A stretch of 64,000 nt of DNA, taken from Molanna angustata. Taxonomy: Eukaryota > Arthropoda > Insecta > Trichoptera > Molannidae. The position numbers and the translations under genes were made by a program. Below the pieces are notes generated by a model. The model saw only the letters and a list, made by a program, of their open reading frames with translations, had not been told where the DNA came from and made no database searches. Where the stretch lies: positions 14,888,716-14,952,715 of the forward strand of contig OY754981.1 of assembly GCA_963576475.1 (NCBI GenBank). Reading direction: 5' to 3'. This document shows positions 33,090 through 43,740 of the stretch, one piece after another (within the stretch, counting starts at the first letter, position 1; each line of letters begins with the position of its first letter).

Positions 33090-33855
33090 AAACGTACCTA
33101 CGAATCACATAATTTGTCTTACGGAATTCTGAACGTTATTGTTCCTGTAAAGCTCAGCTGGAATTATGTATAATTAAGACTTAAGCGATATTTATTGTCT
33201 TTTATTTTTATGAGGAAAAAAGATAGGCACTCTGAGAGGAAAATAGTGATAGGTAGGATAAAATGGTGATAAAGGCAGAGTTTTGGCCTATTACCGAGAA
33301 AGAAACAAATTTATTGTAAGGAGGTAATATCTAGAGTTTACTAATAAACATGTTTTAAAACGAGGCAAAGTAAATTTTAACCGGAGAGTTTATAAAGGCG
33401 TAGGAGATCATTTAAATAAAATATCTTGTAATAGAAAATTAGTATAAATTTTCAACCAAAACATGAAAGCAAAAGCTACCACTGAATAAAACTTTACAAA
33501 AAAGAAATTTTAATTTTGTTTTTGTGAAAGGCAATAAAGTTAATTAGATTTTGGGAAGCTAGGATCTACCGTATATATGAAGTAATTATCAAAACATCCG
33601 AAAACCTAAATAACCTTGAAATGGATAAAAAAGAATAATTAAAAATATGAAAAAAATATTTTCTAAGCTATTAGTTTCGCTAAGAAGAATTTGTAAAATG
33701 ACAGTAGGGTAAGAAGTGATGATACATGGAAAGAATCTAAGATGAAGAAATATTGAAATGAACACGTTGTGAAGGTAACCATTTGGTGAGACAGTCAAGA
33801 ACGCCTGACGAAGAAAATACATAAATAATGACAGGATTTCAACAAAAGGTCAAAG
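33090..33855. other. AT-rich, no gene seen
   Basis: From about 33600 there may be decayed upstream parts of the RTE fragment that follows, but I cannot read a frame through it. Confidence 0.25.
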
Positions 33856-33859
33856 TTTT

Positions 33860-34045
33860 CCAAAAATATGATGGCACGACCATGTGAGCGACATTCTGAA
33901 AGATGAAAATGTAAGAAGCTTGAAGCATGTGTAATACGGTGCATGAATATTGAAAAGGCGATGTGTGTGTCAAGAATGTCAAGATAGAAGAATGCGGAGG
34001 TCGGTTATCTCTACCTATCCCGCTAAGGTCATGTCATGATAGTTT
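33860..34045 (+). pseudogene. Decayed RTE LINE C-terminus
   Basis: It reads WHDHVSDILKDENVRS, then after a shift ACVIRCMNIEKAMCV and a SAYP-like block, ending in CATGTCATGATAGTTTG. It is the same family as 18823-19040 with more damage. Confidence 0.6.
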
Positions 34046-34047
34046 GC

Positions 34048-34197
34048 ATGAATATAGCTGTTCTTAAATCGCAGCATGAAACATACAACAATGTTTTTAT
34101 ATATTATCTAAAGGTGATTTGGGATGAAGGGAAGCTTACACTAAATATATTAGATCCGGCTTTGCCATATTCAGAGAATTCTGATTCTGAAGTGTAA
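34048..34197 (+). CDS. Short ORF or terminal exon, unassigned
   Basis: An ATG at 34048 opens 49 codons. The second half is coding-like and acidic (VIWDEGKLTLNILDP, then YSENSDSEV and stop). CTAAAG before 34116 could be a splice acceptor. It begins in the RTE 3' end, so the ATG itself is doubtful. No homolog is known to me. Confidence 0.2.
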   Translation: MNIAVLKSQHETYNNVFIYYLKVIWDEGKLTLNILDPALPYSENSDSEV

Positions 34198-35995
34198 TTT
34201 TAGAACTCCATACCAGAATTATATCCAGGATTATAATTTCACATATCAAATTTGTGATTAGATGACACGATGCCTCAACATTGTGGAACTATCAATATAC
34301 ATAATCCTTTTCTGACGTAAACATTTCCACCCTTTTGGTACGGAAATATTGTTTTTCCTTTATAAATCTATATCATCTTGTTTATTATGATTTTTTGTAT
34401 AAATGTAAACTGTTTTTTTTATCCCGCTCAATATTTTTTACCATTAATATAAACCAATTTAGTTTATAGACATAAGGTAGTTTCAAATACGCTGCAACTA
34501 AATGTCGGAATGATCTGCCTCCTCTACTTACAGAAGTGGAACGGATTAACGTTTTTTAAAATAAAAATAGAGGCATGCTTCTGGCATCGCAGTCATAGTG
34601 TTTATCTACTGAATATTATGAGAGACTAGCAACATATGAATCAAGGGAAAATTATACGGGATACAATTAAATACGACAAAGGAATAATAGTAAATGTGAT
34701 GTGTACGTAAATCCCATTCCCCTTGATTTTTGGGTTAGGTCTAGTCAGCCTGTAATAATAAGCAACTCGCGTGAGCGAGTTGCTTCATAAATTGTATGGA
34801 AATTGGTCGCAGGAAAAATGTTATCAACACCTTTGCAATTTGAGGTTAGGAATAAGTTTATTATGTATTCGCATTTGATCAATTTTTTTAAATAAATCAT
34901 ATCTTTTATATTTATTCAGTTATATTTGTGCGCACGCGTATTACAACTTACGTCCCTTGATCAGTCTGTCACCAGACGCTTGTTTATGAGAGTTGTTAAT
35001 TGTTCTTGTTAAATGTAAATAATTGTTGTTACAATACGTTGTGCTCTTTATTGTATGCATGTATGCGTGTGTATGTATATGTGTGTATGTATATGTGTGT
35101 ATGTACATCCGTGAGCGTGCAAGCGCGCATTCATGCTTATGAATGTATATATGTGTACCTATGTACCATTTAAAAATACTTTTTATTTCTTTGTGAGGGG
35201 ATAATGCTGAAAATCAGCTACTGAGGGCTTGTCCTCTTGCAACATAGCTGAGCATGGTCCTTTTGAGACGAAAAGTTGTTTTAAATATAAATATTTTTTT
35301 GTCAATAATCTGTTATTTGTAATCTTCTTGTATCAATAAACATATTATGATTAGTTTCACTTTAATATTACTGTCTCAACTATACCTAACATTTAATTTA
35401 CATCTTAGTTTAGCTATATTTTACCTTTCTAAGTAGGTCCCTTACATGTTTTTAATGTATCGTTTCTTCGTGTAAATATGTATATTTTGTAACAGTGTGT
35501 CAAATTATTCAAGATAATTTATTTCTCTTAATATATCCACAAAGTATTGCTCCAAGATACGCGAGATTTGTGTGGCCAGGTCTATATTTTTCATGGTTTT
35601 TTGAAGTCAAAAAACACCAACTTTGAGGCTTCGTCCCCCCTTATAACTTTTGATTCGCTTTTTGTACGGAGTCTAAAAATAATTTCAGAATATATAGATA
35701 GGTATAGCCTACAAAAACAGTTACATTTAGAATTTAGAATTTTTGTTTCAATCAGGGTTTATCAAATTTAGAATTTTTACTTTATTTTTCCATATATTAA
35801 AAAAAAACCACATAAACGGTAAACTGAAAAACAACATAATTGGTAACAATAAGAATTGGTACCTATAAATATAGACAAGTACAAAATCACAATTATTTTT
35901 TTTTAAAACGATTCAGAGGTTTTCAAACATTTTTTTATTACGAAAAAATTTTTTTTGTTGATAAATATATGTTTTAAGTACATTTTTTTTGATAA
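34198..35995. other. Mostly AT-rich; hairpin, microsatellite and a short repeat
   Basis: It contains a perfect 11-bp hairpin at 34760-34785, a (TGTGTATGTATA)n microsatellite at about 35054-35105, and at 35200-35275 a block shared with 7905-7965. No gene is seen. Confidence 0.45.
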
Positions 35996-35999
35996 ATAA

Positions 36000-38285
36000 C
36001 TGTCTTAATAAATAAATAATAAATTTGGATTATTTTTATAGCGCCGTTTTTGTGATAACCTCACCTCAAGGGCGCTTTGAATATATTATGGGTTTTTGTA
36101 AGACTCGCGGAAGAAGTGAGTTTTTACGTGTTTCCTGAATAGTGCTAAGTTGTCGATTTGCCTCAGTTCAAGTGGTAGTTTATTCCACGAGGCTGATCCA
36201 GCCACAGCAAAAGCACGATCACCGAAGGATGAAGTGTTGACTCTATTTATTTCAGTCAACTTGCCAATCACGGATGTGGTGGCTGACTGAAGTGTTTGTT
36301 GTCGCTCGTTTACGGTGAGAGGGATGCAGAAGTCTGAAAGATACGTGGGAGCCATGCCATGGATCGCTTTGAAAGTCAACAAACATAATTTGTACTTGAT
36401 TCTCTCTGGCACTTTTAGCCAGTGAAGATTTCGTAGATGGTGGGATATGTGTGAGAATTTCGCGGCTCCGGTGATTAGCCTAGCAGCAGCGTTGAAGACG
36501 GATTGAAGTTTGTTTAGCTCCAGCTTTGGAAGGTTTGCGTAGATACCATTGCAGTAGTCCAGGCGGGAAATAACGAATGCGTTTACTAGAGATTTCGTTG
36601 CTTCCGTAGGTATATTTCGTCTGATAGATTTTATTCGTCGTAAGTGGTAGAAAGCAGAGGATGTTGTGCTGTTTATTTGTTTTTTGAGACGAAGTTTAAC
36701 GGCGGACTTAGGAATAATGTCGGTGTCTGCGACAGAGACAGAGGTGTTGTCTATGGAATGCTGCCGGCGGTGTGTGGCCGTCCAGAGAAATTCGGTCTTA
36801 GTTGGATTTAGTTTTAGTTTATTTGAAGACATCCACCGCTCTATCTCTTCGATGCACAGACAAATTTTGTCTTTTAGAAAGCATGACTCACTCGGAGTTG
36901 AATAAAAGTACAGCTGCCAGTCATCAGCGTAGCAGTGTGCAAGTAGATTATGCGATTTAACTATGTTAAAAATGTCCTTTGTGTAAAGTGTGAACAGTAA
37001 CGGGCCAAGCACGGAACCCTGGGGAACTTCTGTCGTCACTTTTTTTAGGGAAAGACTGTTCTTTATTTATTACTATGGCTTGAGAACGGTTATGTAAATA
37101 AGATTGCAGCCACGAGTGGGCTGTTCCGTGAATGCCATAGGATATGTTCAGTCTGTTTAAGAGAAATTTATGGTCGACTGTGTCAAAAGCCGCGCTCATA
37201 TCCAGAAATGAAAGAAGAACTAGTTTGCCTGTTTTTGTTGCAAGGATTATATCTGAAAGTAATCGAAGGAGACCCGTTTCTGTGGAGTGATACTTTCTGT
37301 ATGCTGATTGGTGGGTAGCGAACATGTTTTGTGATTCAATGAAATAGTTAATACGTGAAGCGACGATTTTCTCTAGTAGTTTCGACAAGAAAGATAGGTT
37401 AGATACTGGTCTGTAGTTGTTCAAATCACAAGGGTCCAGAGATGGCTTTTTCAGTATGGGAGTGACTAAGGCCTTCTTGAAGAGGTTTGGTACTACGCCT
37501 GAATTCAAGGAGATGTTAAACATCATGGAGATAAAAGGAGACAGTTCATGAGAGCACTTTTTGAGGAGCCATGTCGGAATGGGGTCGAGAGAGCAGTTTT
37601 TGGCTATTGAGTTTTTGATTAGCTTTTGAATTTCATATATATTAGTCTCATTGAAAATGTTGATTTGTGCTTTCGTGTTTTGTTCGTAATATGGTGCATC
37701 AGGAGAGGTTCTGTTTTTGAGGATATTTTTTATTTTATTGTTGAAAAAATCCGAGACGTCGTTGGGGACCAGGTCTGTGGTAGGCGGTTGTATTGACTGT
37801 CCTAGGACAGAATTGAGAGATCTCCACATGCGTTGGGGGTCGCCTCGTTCTGAGTCGATTTTTTTCCGTCCAGTACGCGTTTTTTTTCCTATTTATTATG
37901 TCTCTGTAGTTTTTTTGTGCGTCTGTCCATTCATGTCTGTGAACTGTTTGTTTTTTAAAGGCTCTTTCCCGTTTCCTCATGACTGTTTTTGCATGTCGAC
38001 ACTCTTCGTCGAACCACTTGTCAGAAATTCGTATTTGTCGCCTTGTCGTTTGCTCAGGAGCGTGTTTATTTAAAAGTATAGTCAGTGTATTGTCATAGCA
38101 AGCAGTCATTTCGTCAATTGTGAGCGTTTCAAGTTGGTGGTTACACAGAGGGGATCGTTGAAGTTCGGTTTTGAAGTTTTCTATATTAAAGTTTCTCCAT
38201 GCTCGGGATTGTACTGTGTGGTATTTCGGTGGAGGTGGAGTGAAGTTAATTGTCGTGTGAATTAATTGGTGGTCTGATAGGTGGA
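36000..38285 (-). mobile_element. 5'-truncated LINE (CR1/L2-like group)
   Basis: The fragment begins within the end of the endonuclease (VHLSDHQLI at about 38285) and ends in a 3' UTR with an ATTTATT-type tail near 36005. Short duplications of CTATCAGAC lie at the 5' junction (38268-38335). It carries the RT described in the next entry. No target duplication could be read. It abuts a MITE-A copy at 38334. Confidence 0.8.
36086..38285 (-). pseudogene. Endonuclease end plus reverse transcriptase of the truncated LINE
   Basis: Segments in order: the endonuclease end SDHQLI, a linker (DKWFDEECRHAK), the RT start NNYRPVSNLSFLSKLLEKI, QSAYRKYHSTETGLLRL, the metal-binding [27 protein letters not shown], the catalytic CYADD, and the C-terminal [25 protein letters not shown] and FFRESY. 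This pattern fits the CR1/L2/Crack/Daphne lineage. Three frames are used. Both shifts fall in A7 runs (plus coordinates 37859-37865 and 37040-37046), and one A fewer in each would restore one frame. The residue after YADD is Trp where Thr is usual. The copy is otherwise well preserved. Confidence 0.85.
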
Positions 38286-38333
38286 CTTAATCTTGGTCTG
38301 ATAGGTCTGATAGGTGGTTTAATCGGTGGTCTT

Positions 38334-38485
38334 ATCGAAAACCATCGAAACACCATAACTAGAAATTTTTCTATAGTAAATATGTAAGTAGGTACATTAT
38401 AGTAGTACATCTCAATTACGTTTTCATTAATTATACATAGGTACTATCGGAATCGGCAGTTGAATCTCATGTGTTACATGCAACT
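38334..38485 (-). mobile_element. MITE family A, internally deleted copy
   Basis: The right side AATCTCATGTGTTACATGC and the left side ATCGAAACACCATAACTAG match the two ends of the copy at 40707-41106, with the middle missing. Confidence 0.55.
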
Positions 38486-38855
38486 TGTTATAAACAATTG
38501 TTTCCCAGTGAATACGTGGCTTTAAGGCGCGGGAAATACGAAGGTAGGTACGTAACTAATTTGGTTTATATAATTTGCACAGAGACCACCGCACATAGTC
38601 TAATTAGTGACAAATTCTCTATAGTCAAATTCATTTGTGTAGGTATACTTATACATATTGTATGCATATTCGTTCCGCTCAATATAATATATTTGGATAC
38701 CTACTATTGCCGACGCGGTGTTTTGAGTCAGAATACATACAAGTCATTATGACTCAATTTGAATCTGACAATTCAATATAATGTAATTTTTGGTATAGGT
38801 ATGTGATAAAAAAATATATTAACAACAGTCAGTATTACTAAAATTAACAACAGTA

Positions 38856-39020
38856 TATCCTATTCTGATTCGTTTCAGAGTACGAAAACGTATTTAACCA
38901 ACGGGCGATTTATCCAACGATTTTATCCACGCGGTTTGACATAAATGGAGTCAACTTTTTGACATTTCTCATATACTAAAATTCAGACGGATAAATTTAG
39001 ACGAATCAGAATAGGACATA
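38856..39020. mobile_element. Foldback MITE family FB2, copy 2
   Basis: TATCCTATTCTGATTCG on the left is inverted as CGAATCAGAATAGGACATA on the right. The interior ATTTTATCCACGCGGTTTGAC and CAACTTTTTGACATTTCTC match copy 1 at 25977. At 165 bp, part of the left arm is deleted. Confidence 0.75.
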
Positions 39021-40700
39021 ATAGGTACCTACAAGTGATTATGACTAAACTTGACTCTGACTTTATTCATTATTTCTAATCAGTGAGTTAATAAATAAAA
39101 AAATATTCGTGGTAATTAAAAATTTAAAATTGTGATTTTTATCTGTGAAACCGTGAAACATATTAAACCTTACAGTTTTGAAATTTGCTGTAAGTCAGAG
39201 TTTAACGTCCCAATGAAAAAGTACACAAAAATTTCATAGATTTTTTTAGATTATTTATGGTATGGTGTATTTTTAAATACATATTTAAATACATATTGTA
39301 AAACTTGGTACTATTCGATTCTGGCTTAAAAGTCTGATTTGATTCTTGACAGGACGTTGTGTGTGTAGTGTGTAACATTAATTTGCTTATAATACCGTGT
39401 ACTAAATCTAAAATAAATAAATATCATCGGAGTTCCTTCTAACGACTTTCAACAGTTTTATCTGCAAGTTATTAAGTTAAGTTTTCAAATATGCATTGTC
39501 AGAGCATAATTATTGAAGTATACATTTAACAAAAATAATTCCGAGAGTATTTTTCCACTTTCCTATATTTTACGTAATGCAATATTATAATATATCAAAT
39601 TATCTTTCTTAGTGTTTGATTAGTGAAAGTCAATTTTTACGTTATGATTGCTCCAAAAAAGTTCATTAGACTTAATAACCGTCATATTTTATGTATAAAA
39701 AAATGTGTATATGTTAGACAAAATTGTGGTTATAAAAATATAAATTTTAATATTATGATAATGTATGTGCAAGCGAATGATGATATAGTGATAAGAATAG
39801 ACTGTTAGGTATGGTATAAAGATATCGCTAATGATTTATGTGACTATTATATGACAGAAGAGAATGTGATCTTGTGTTAAATAGAAAATAGGATACTTTT
39901 TACTAAACACAACTCGGTACTTACTTTAAGAGAGAAAATGGAAATCTTCCTCGCAGGAATGATTTATGCCCAAAATGGTAACGCCGAGCCTGGAACTTTA
40001 TATTGAAGAAAAAATATCTGGATATAAAAAACCTATCTCCTTTGTTACACTTTTTTTCGTACACAGGTTAGTATCTACAATCTACTCACTTAGATATCTC
40101 GTTATTGACTATGTCGAAAAATGTGTATAATTTATGTTTTAATTCACGTTATCATTATTTTTAGCGATAATTTGTAAAATTCGAATAATATTTAATATTT
40201 CTTTATTTAGAGCCATTATACTATATAAAATTACGCAGTTGCAAAATCTCCAATGTTTTATGTACAATAAATGAAAAATGTAGGATTTCCGTTTTCATGA
40301 ACAACAGATCAACATCAACAGATTTACATGTTACCTTACCTATATAATTCCGTTTTTGCAGCCTTGACTAATCATATCATTCTAATTTAACAAAATAAAG
40401 TATTGTTTTTATTTTATCCAACTAGCAATCTTAGTAATATAAAACAAATATTCAAAATAATATTTATACAAGTGAAAACATGTTACTTTGGCATGAAATT
40501 GTATGTACCTATCATTTTTATTTTATTATTATTATGTATGCTGTATGTTTTCCGAATAAAATTAAAATAAAATAAAATACAGTTATTAATATCACAGTGA
40601 AGACCAACATAATACTGTTTAAAAACGAGTGTATTGTGTCCAACAATTAATTTTCCACTACGAAGATTGACGTAGGTATAAGTACTTCATTAATGATTAA
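39021..40700. other. AT-rich, no gene seen
   Basis: A plus-strand stretch near 39920-39975 reads like protein for about 15 codons, then stops. Nothing is recognised. Confidence 0.35.
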
Positions 40701-40706
40701 AATATT

Positions 40707-41106
40707 ATCCAACTGTAAAAATATCGAAAAACACCGAAAAACCCCAACTAGATGATCAAATTTTCTATAAAAATATATACATTATAACTCAATTTTTTTA
40801 TACCAATTTTAGTAAAAAATGAATTTAGTGACGACATCGTTTTATACAATTTGTATGGCAAAATACATAATATTTACTGGGACTCTTGTAGTTTGTTACA
40901 TAAGCTTCATAAATAGGTTCATAAATACCATCGAGTAATTTATTAATCTATTCGGGGTAGGAAAAAGGGCTAAATTCACTACATACTATCCTATCCTGAC
41001 ATAGGTACCTACATGTTTAGTATATGAAAAAAAAATCTTAAAATTGATACTTACTCTTTAAGTATACATCGTCATCGACAGTCGAATCTCATGTGTTACA
41101 TGTAAC
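40707..41106 (-). mobile_element. MITE family A, second long copy
   Basis: On the minus strand it starts with the family end TAACACATGAGATTCGACTG and runs through CCTACCCCGAATAG, GCCATACAAATTGTAT and a CGTCACTAAA block to a degenerate ACAGTTGGAT at 40707. It aligns end to end with the copy at 973-1500. Confidence 0.6.
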
Positions 41107-41257
41107 TATATAACTTAATGATACTTCATTTTGAAAACGAAACTTTAGACAAAACTAAAAGTGTCATACCTACTCTTGACATTATCGCGAGTTCGATGTT
41201 AAGAAATAGGTTAAAAATTAAGAAATCGGTTAACTGTTTTTTCTCTCAACTAAAAAG

Positions 41258-41383
41258 GGTTGTGTTACAAGAGTTATTTGAGAAAAGTGTAAGAAAAAGG
41301 TAAGGTACCGTACTGCGAGAATACTGCTTACGGGACCTCAACTTTTTCTTACATTATTCATAAATAACTCCCGTAATACGACC
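41258..41383. mobile_element. MITE family FB3, 126 bp
   Basis: The left arm GGTTGTGTTACAAGAGTTAT, with GTAAGAAAAAGGTAAGG, is inverted on the right to GGTCGTATTACGGGAGTTAT. The 40-bp centre with GTACTGCGAGAATACTGC recurs in the copy at 54409-54495. Confidence 0.75.
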
Positions 41384-41404
41384 TTGACAGTTTTTAAAAG
41401 TTTT

Positions 41405-41519
41405 AACAGTCTGGATGTGTGAGACGATTAATATCTTTAGTCTACAGAATGTGGCAAATTGTAATTGGGTGCGTGTTAAATTAACATTTGACATATTTGT
41501 CCGAGAAGTAAAATAAAAT
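41405..41519 (+). mobile_element. tRNA-derived SINE, family A, headless
   Basis: CAGTCTGGATGTGTGAGACG, ACAGAATGTGGCAA and GGGTGCGTGTTAAATTAACA align with the body of family A. The tRNA head is absent. This is the only plus-strand copy. Confidence 0.7.
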
Positions 41520-41780
41520 GTGTGATATTAGTAGTAAAATGTGGTACAACAATGAAAAAAATAAGAATTTAAGTAAACAAAAAACTTAAATCATATTATA
41601 TCAATATAAATAATGATGATTCACTTATCCTTATATTTGTTATTTGACAACAGAATTAATGTGGTCATAAATTATTATGCAAATATTGTTAGGAATTCTA
41701 AAAGAAGAATATTGGCCACGTAAGTAATAAGATAAGACTTAATCGGGTCATGTTCCCACAAGTCTCGTTTCAATAAGGGC
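41520..41780. other. AT-rich, no feature seen
   Basis: I recognise nothing in this stretch. Confidence 0.35.
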
Positions 41781-42017
41781 TCAACTAACTGAGGTTATCT
41801 CATTGGGTAGTAAAACGAAGAATATGTTGCCAGAAAATATAATATAAAGAATGAGATAAGATTTGTGGGTGATTGAGTTTACTCTGCGAATGGGGACTGC
41901 GAAATAGACGGGACTTATCATAGATAAGTGTATAGAATTCTCGTCTATATTTGGTACACTATGTGATGATAACGCTACGTCTGTAGGGTTGAAATTCGTC
42001 GAACAAGATTGTTTATC
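41781..42017 (-). CDS. Open segment, possible exon, unassigned
   Basis: The frame is open on the minus strand from about 42062 to TGA at 41781-41783. The first half reads like protein (DKQSCSTNFNPTDVALSS, then ISPVYFAVPIRR). ATTTGAG before 42017 could be an acceptor and AGA|GTAAAC within the segment a donor. It lies downstream of the minus-strand ORF at 42637-42858, but the phase of that ORF's candidate donor does not fit. No family is known. Confidence 0.2.
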   Translation of the reverse strand, partial: DKQSCSTNFNPTDVALSSHSVPNIDENSIHLSMISPVYFAVPIRRVNSITHKSYLILYIIFSGNIFFVLLPNEITSVS

Positions 42018-42636
42018 CTCAAATATTGGGAGCCAATTTATATAGTAGATAACTTGATATCAGATCATTCAACCGAGTGTTTTTGAAACGAAGTTCTGAG
42101 AATGGATAGTTAATCTTCACTAAAATAACGGACGACTTTTTTCATTCTCAAAATACATGTAGATTATTTTGTACACTCGAGTGTATACTGATACTATGAA
42201 CAAGTGTGCTATTTTCGTTTCAAATGAAATTAATTTTAAAAGTAAGCAACAATATTCAGGTATTTACGCGTTGTATATTTTCTTTTAATGAAGCTGATGT
42301 TTATACATGAGTAATGGACAATCCAAGAGTGTTTTTAGTGTTGAATATGGTTAAGAATGATAGAAACAGTATGTTTCTTACGATAAGTTAAATAGGTATG
42401 TAGTTTTTTGTTGAACGAATAATATTCGACATATTATGACTTTGGAAAAAATACATATACCTACACCTTCATACCTATAATCCCCAAAATAAACAAATGT
42501 TTTACCTATTGGCAGGTTAATGGAATATTCCAGATGTACATTTTATACATCGTTTGATTGCATATTCGTCTTAGCGATTTCATTTCAATTCTATTCCCGC
42601 AAATCTTCTGCCAAATGATAATTGCATTATGATTTA
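42018..42636. other. AT-rich, SINE-B tail remnant
   Basis: ATACATATACCTACACCTTC...CCCCAAAATAAACAAATG at 42450-42500 resembles the outer tail of SINE family B. Nothing else is seen. Confidence 0.3.
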
Positions 42637-42858
42637 CTAGTTGGTTTCCTTAGATATTTGTATGTATTTGGATAAGCCATTGCTGACGTTAAAGAACCAT
42701 TCATTACTAACAGTAGGTAGGTAGTCTTCTTTCGATACCCTTTTCTGTTCTTCTATAACGTAGATCTGTAATTTTGAGTCATTAGATTCAGTTGGTTGTG
42801 TGAAATTGATAAGTTTGTCTGTATTTATTTCACTTATTATTGTCGTTATATTGTCCAT
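42637..42858 (-). CDS. Small ORF (73 aa) or first coding exon, unassigned
   Basis: The ATG at 42858 has a good insect start context (ACAAATGG). The product is acidic to neutral and without a membrane segment: MDNITTIISEINTDKLI at the start, then IYVIEEQKRVSKEDYLP and NEWFFNVSNGL. A TATAAAA lies 83-89 nt upstream (42941-42947), leaving room for a 5' UTR of about 60 nt. The frame stops at TAG, which overlaps a possible donor (CTA|GTAAAT at 42637), so it may be a first exon. I do not recognise it. The mix of start context, TATA box and protein-like sequence makes it the best single-exon candidate in the window. Confidence 0.35.
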   Translation of the reverse strand: MDNITTIISEINTDKLINFTQPTESNDSKLQIYVIEEQKRVSKEDYLPTVSNEWFFNVSNGLSKYIQISKETN

Positions 42859-42940
42859 TTGTTATGCTTTCTTTTTTCTTTCTTCAAATGAGGAACCGGC
42901 GTGATGTTTTGTTTGTACCGAGCTATGCTTGATTTCCTGA

Positions 42941-42947
42941 TTTTATA
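42941..42947 (-). promoter_or_regulatory. TATA-box-like element
   Basis: TATAAAA on the minus strand, about 30 nt before a plausible start near 42917 and upstream of the ORF at 42858. TATA-like strings are common in AT-rich DNA, so support comes only from spacing. Confidence 0.25.
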
Positions 42948-42949
42948 AC

Positions 42950-43735
42950 TAAACGTATACGAAAAGTAAACTCATAAATCCCTTCGTTTTAACATTTGTG
43001 AGATAACATTACCTGAAAATAGGTGGCAAATAATTTATGATGACAGGAAAATAGATAAATGAATGAAGTTAGGTCGACATTATGTATTTTGGGAATGGAT
43101 GTGTTAGAAGAGCCATTAAGGTTAGATTGTGAGGGTGTTAATTATATAATGGATTATGATCTAATACAGTAGTAGTATTTCAAGTATAATAAATGCATGT
43201 TGGAACTGACTATTTATCGAGTATGCGAACATAAACCCAGAAAATGAAATAAGCCTCAATTATGTAATTACAGTCACAATGAGGCAGAGTTCTGGGTTTG
43301 CTGTACCTACAATTCATAAAGAGCTGAATTTTATTTATGAAATAGATTTGACAATAAAATTAATACTTAAGATTAACATGATAATATTTATTATTTAAAT
43401 TCAAAATAACGTAGATAAATAATAAAAACACTATCGTATGTGTACAAATGTAAATACAATATTAGGGAAACTCGGTGGGTATTTTTATTTTGTTTTAATT
43501 CTGAATTATTTTTACCAATATATTGGTATATATACACAAAGACAGAACTGTCACGCCATGTCTTTGTACGTGTAGAGATGACACAATACAATACAAGTTT
43601 TACACAACACTACTACACGTACAATGGGGTGGTGTGGTTCAACCAACTCCAAATAGACTGGCAACTGAATTTAACAATTTAAAAACAAAAATAAAAAAAG
43701 ATAAATAGACTTCTTAAATAGTGACTGATATAATT
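42950..43735. other. AT-rich, no feature seen
   Basis: I recognise nothing in this stretch. Confidence 0.35.
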
Positions 43736-43740
43736 TTTTG

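Noticed and set aside
34760..34785. Rho-independent terminator
   Set aside because: A hairpin followed by no T run, in what is clearly animal DNA.
36666..38073. Plus-strand ORFs of 79 and 118 aa
   Set aside because: They are antisense to the truncated LINE reverse transcriptase.
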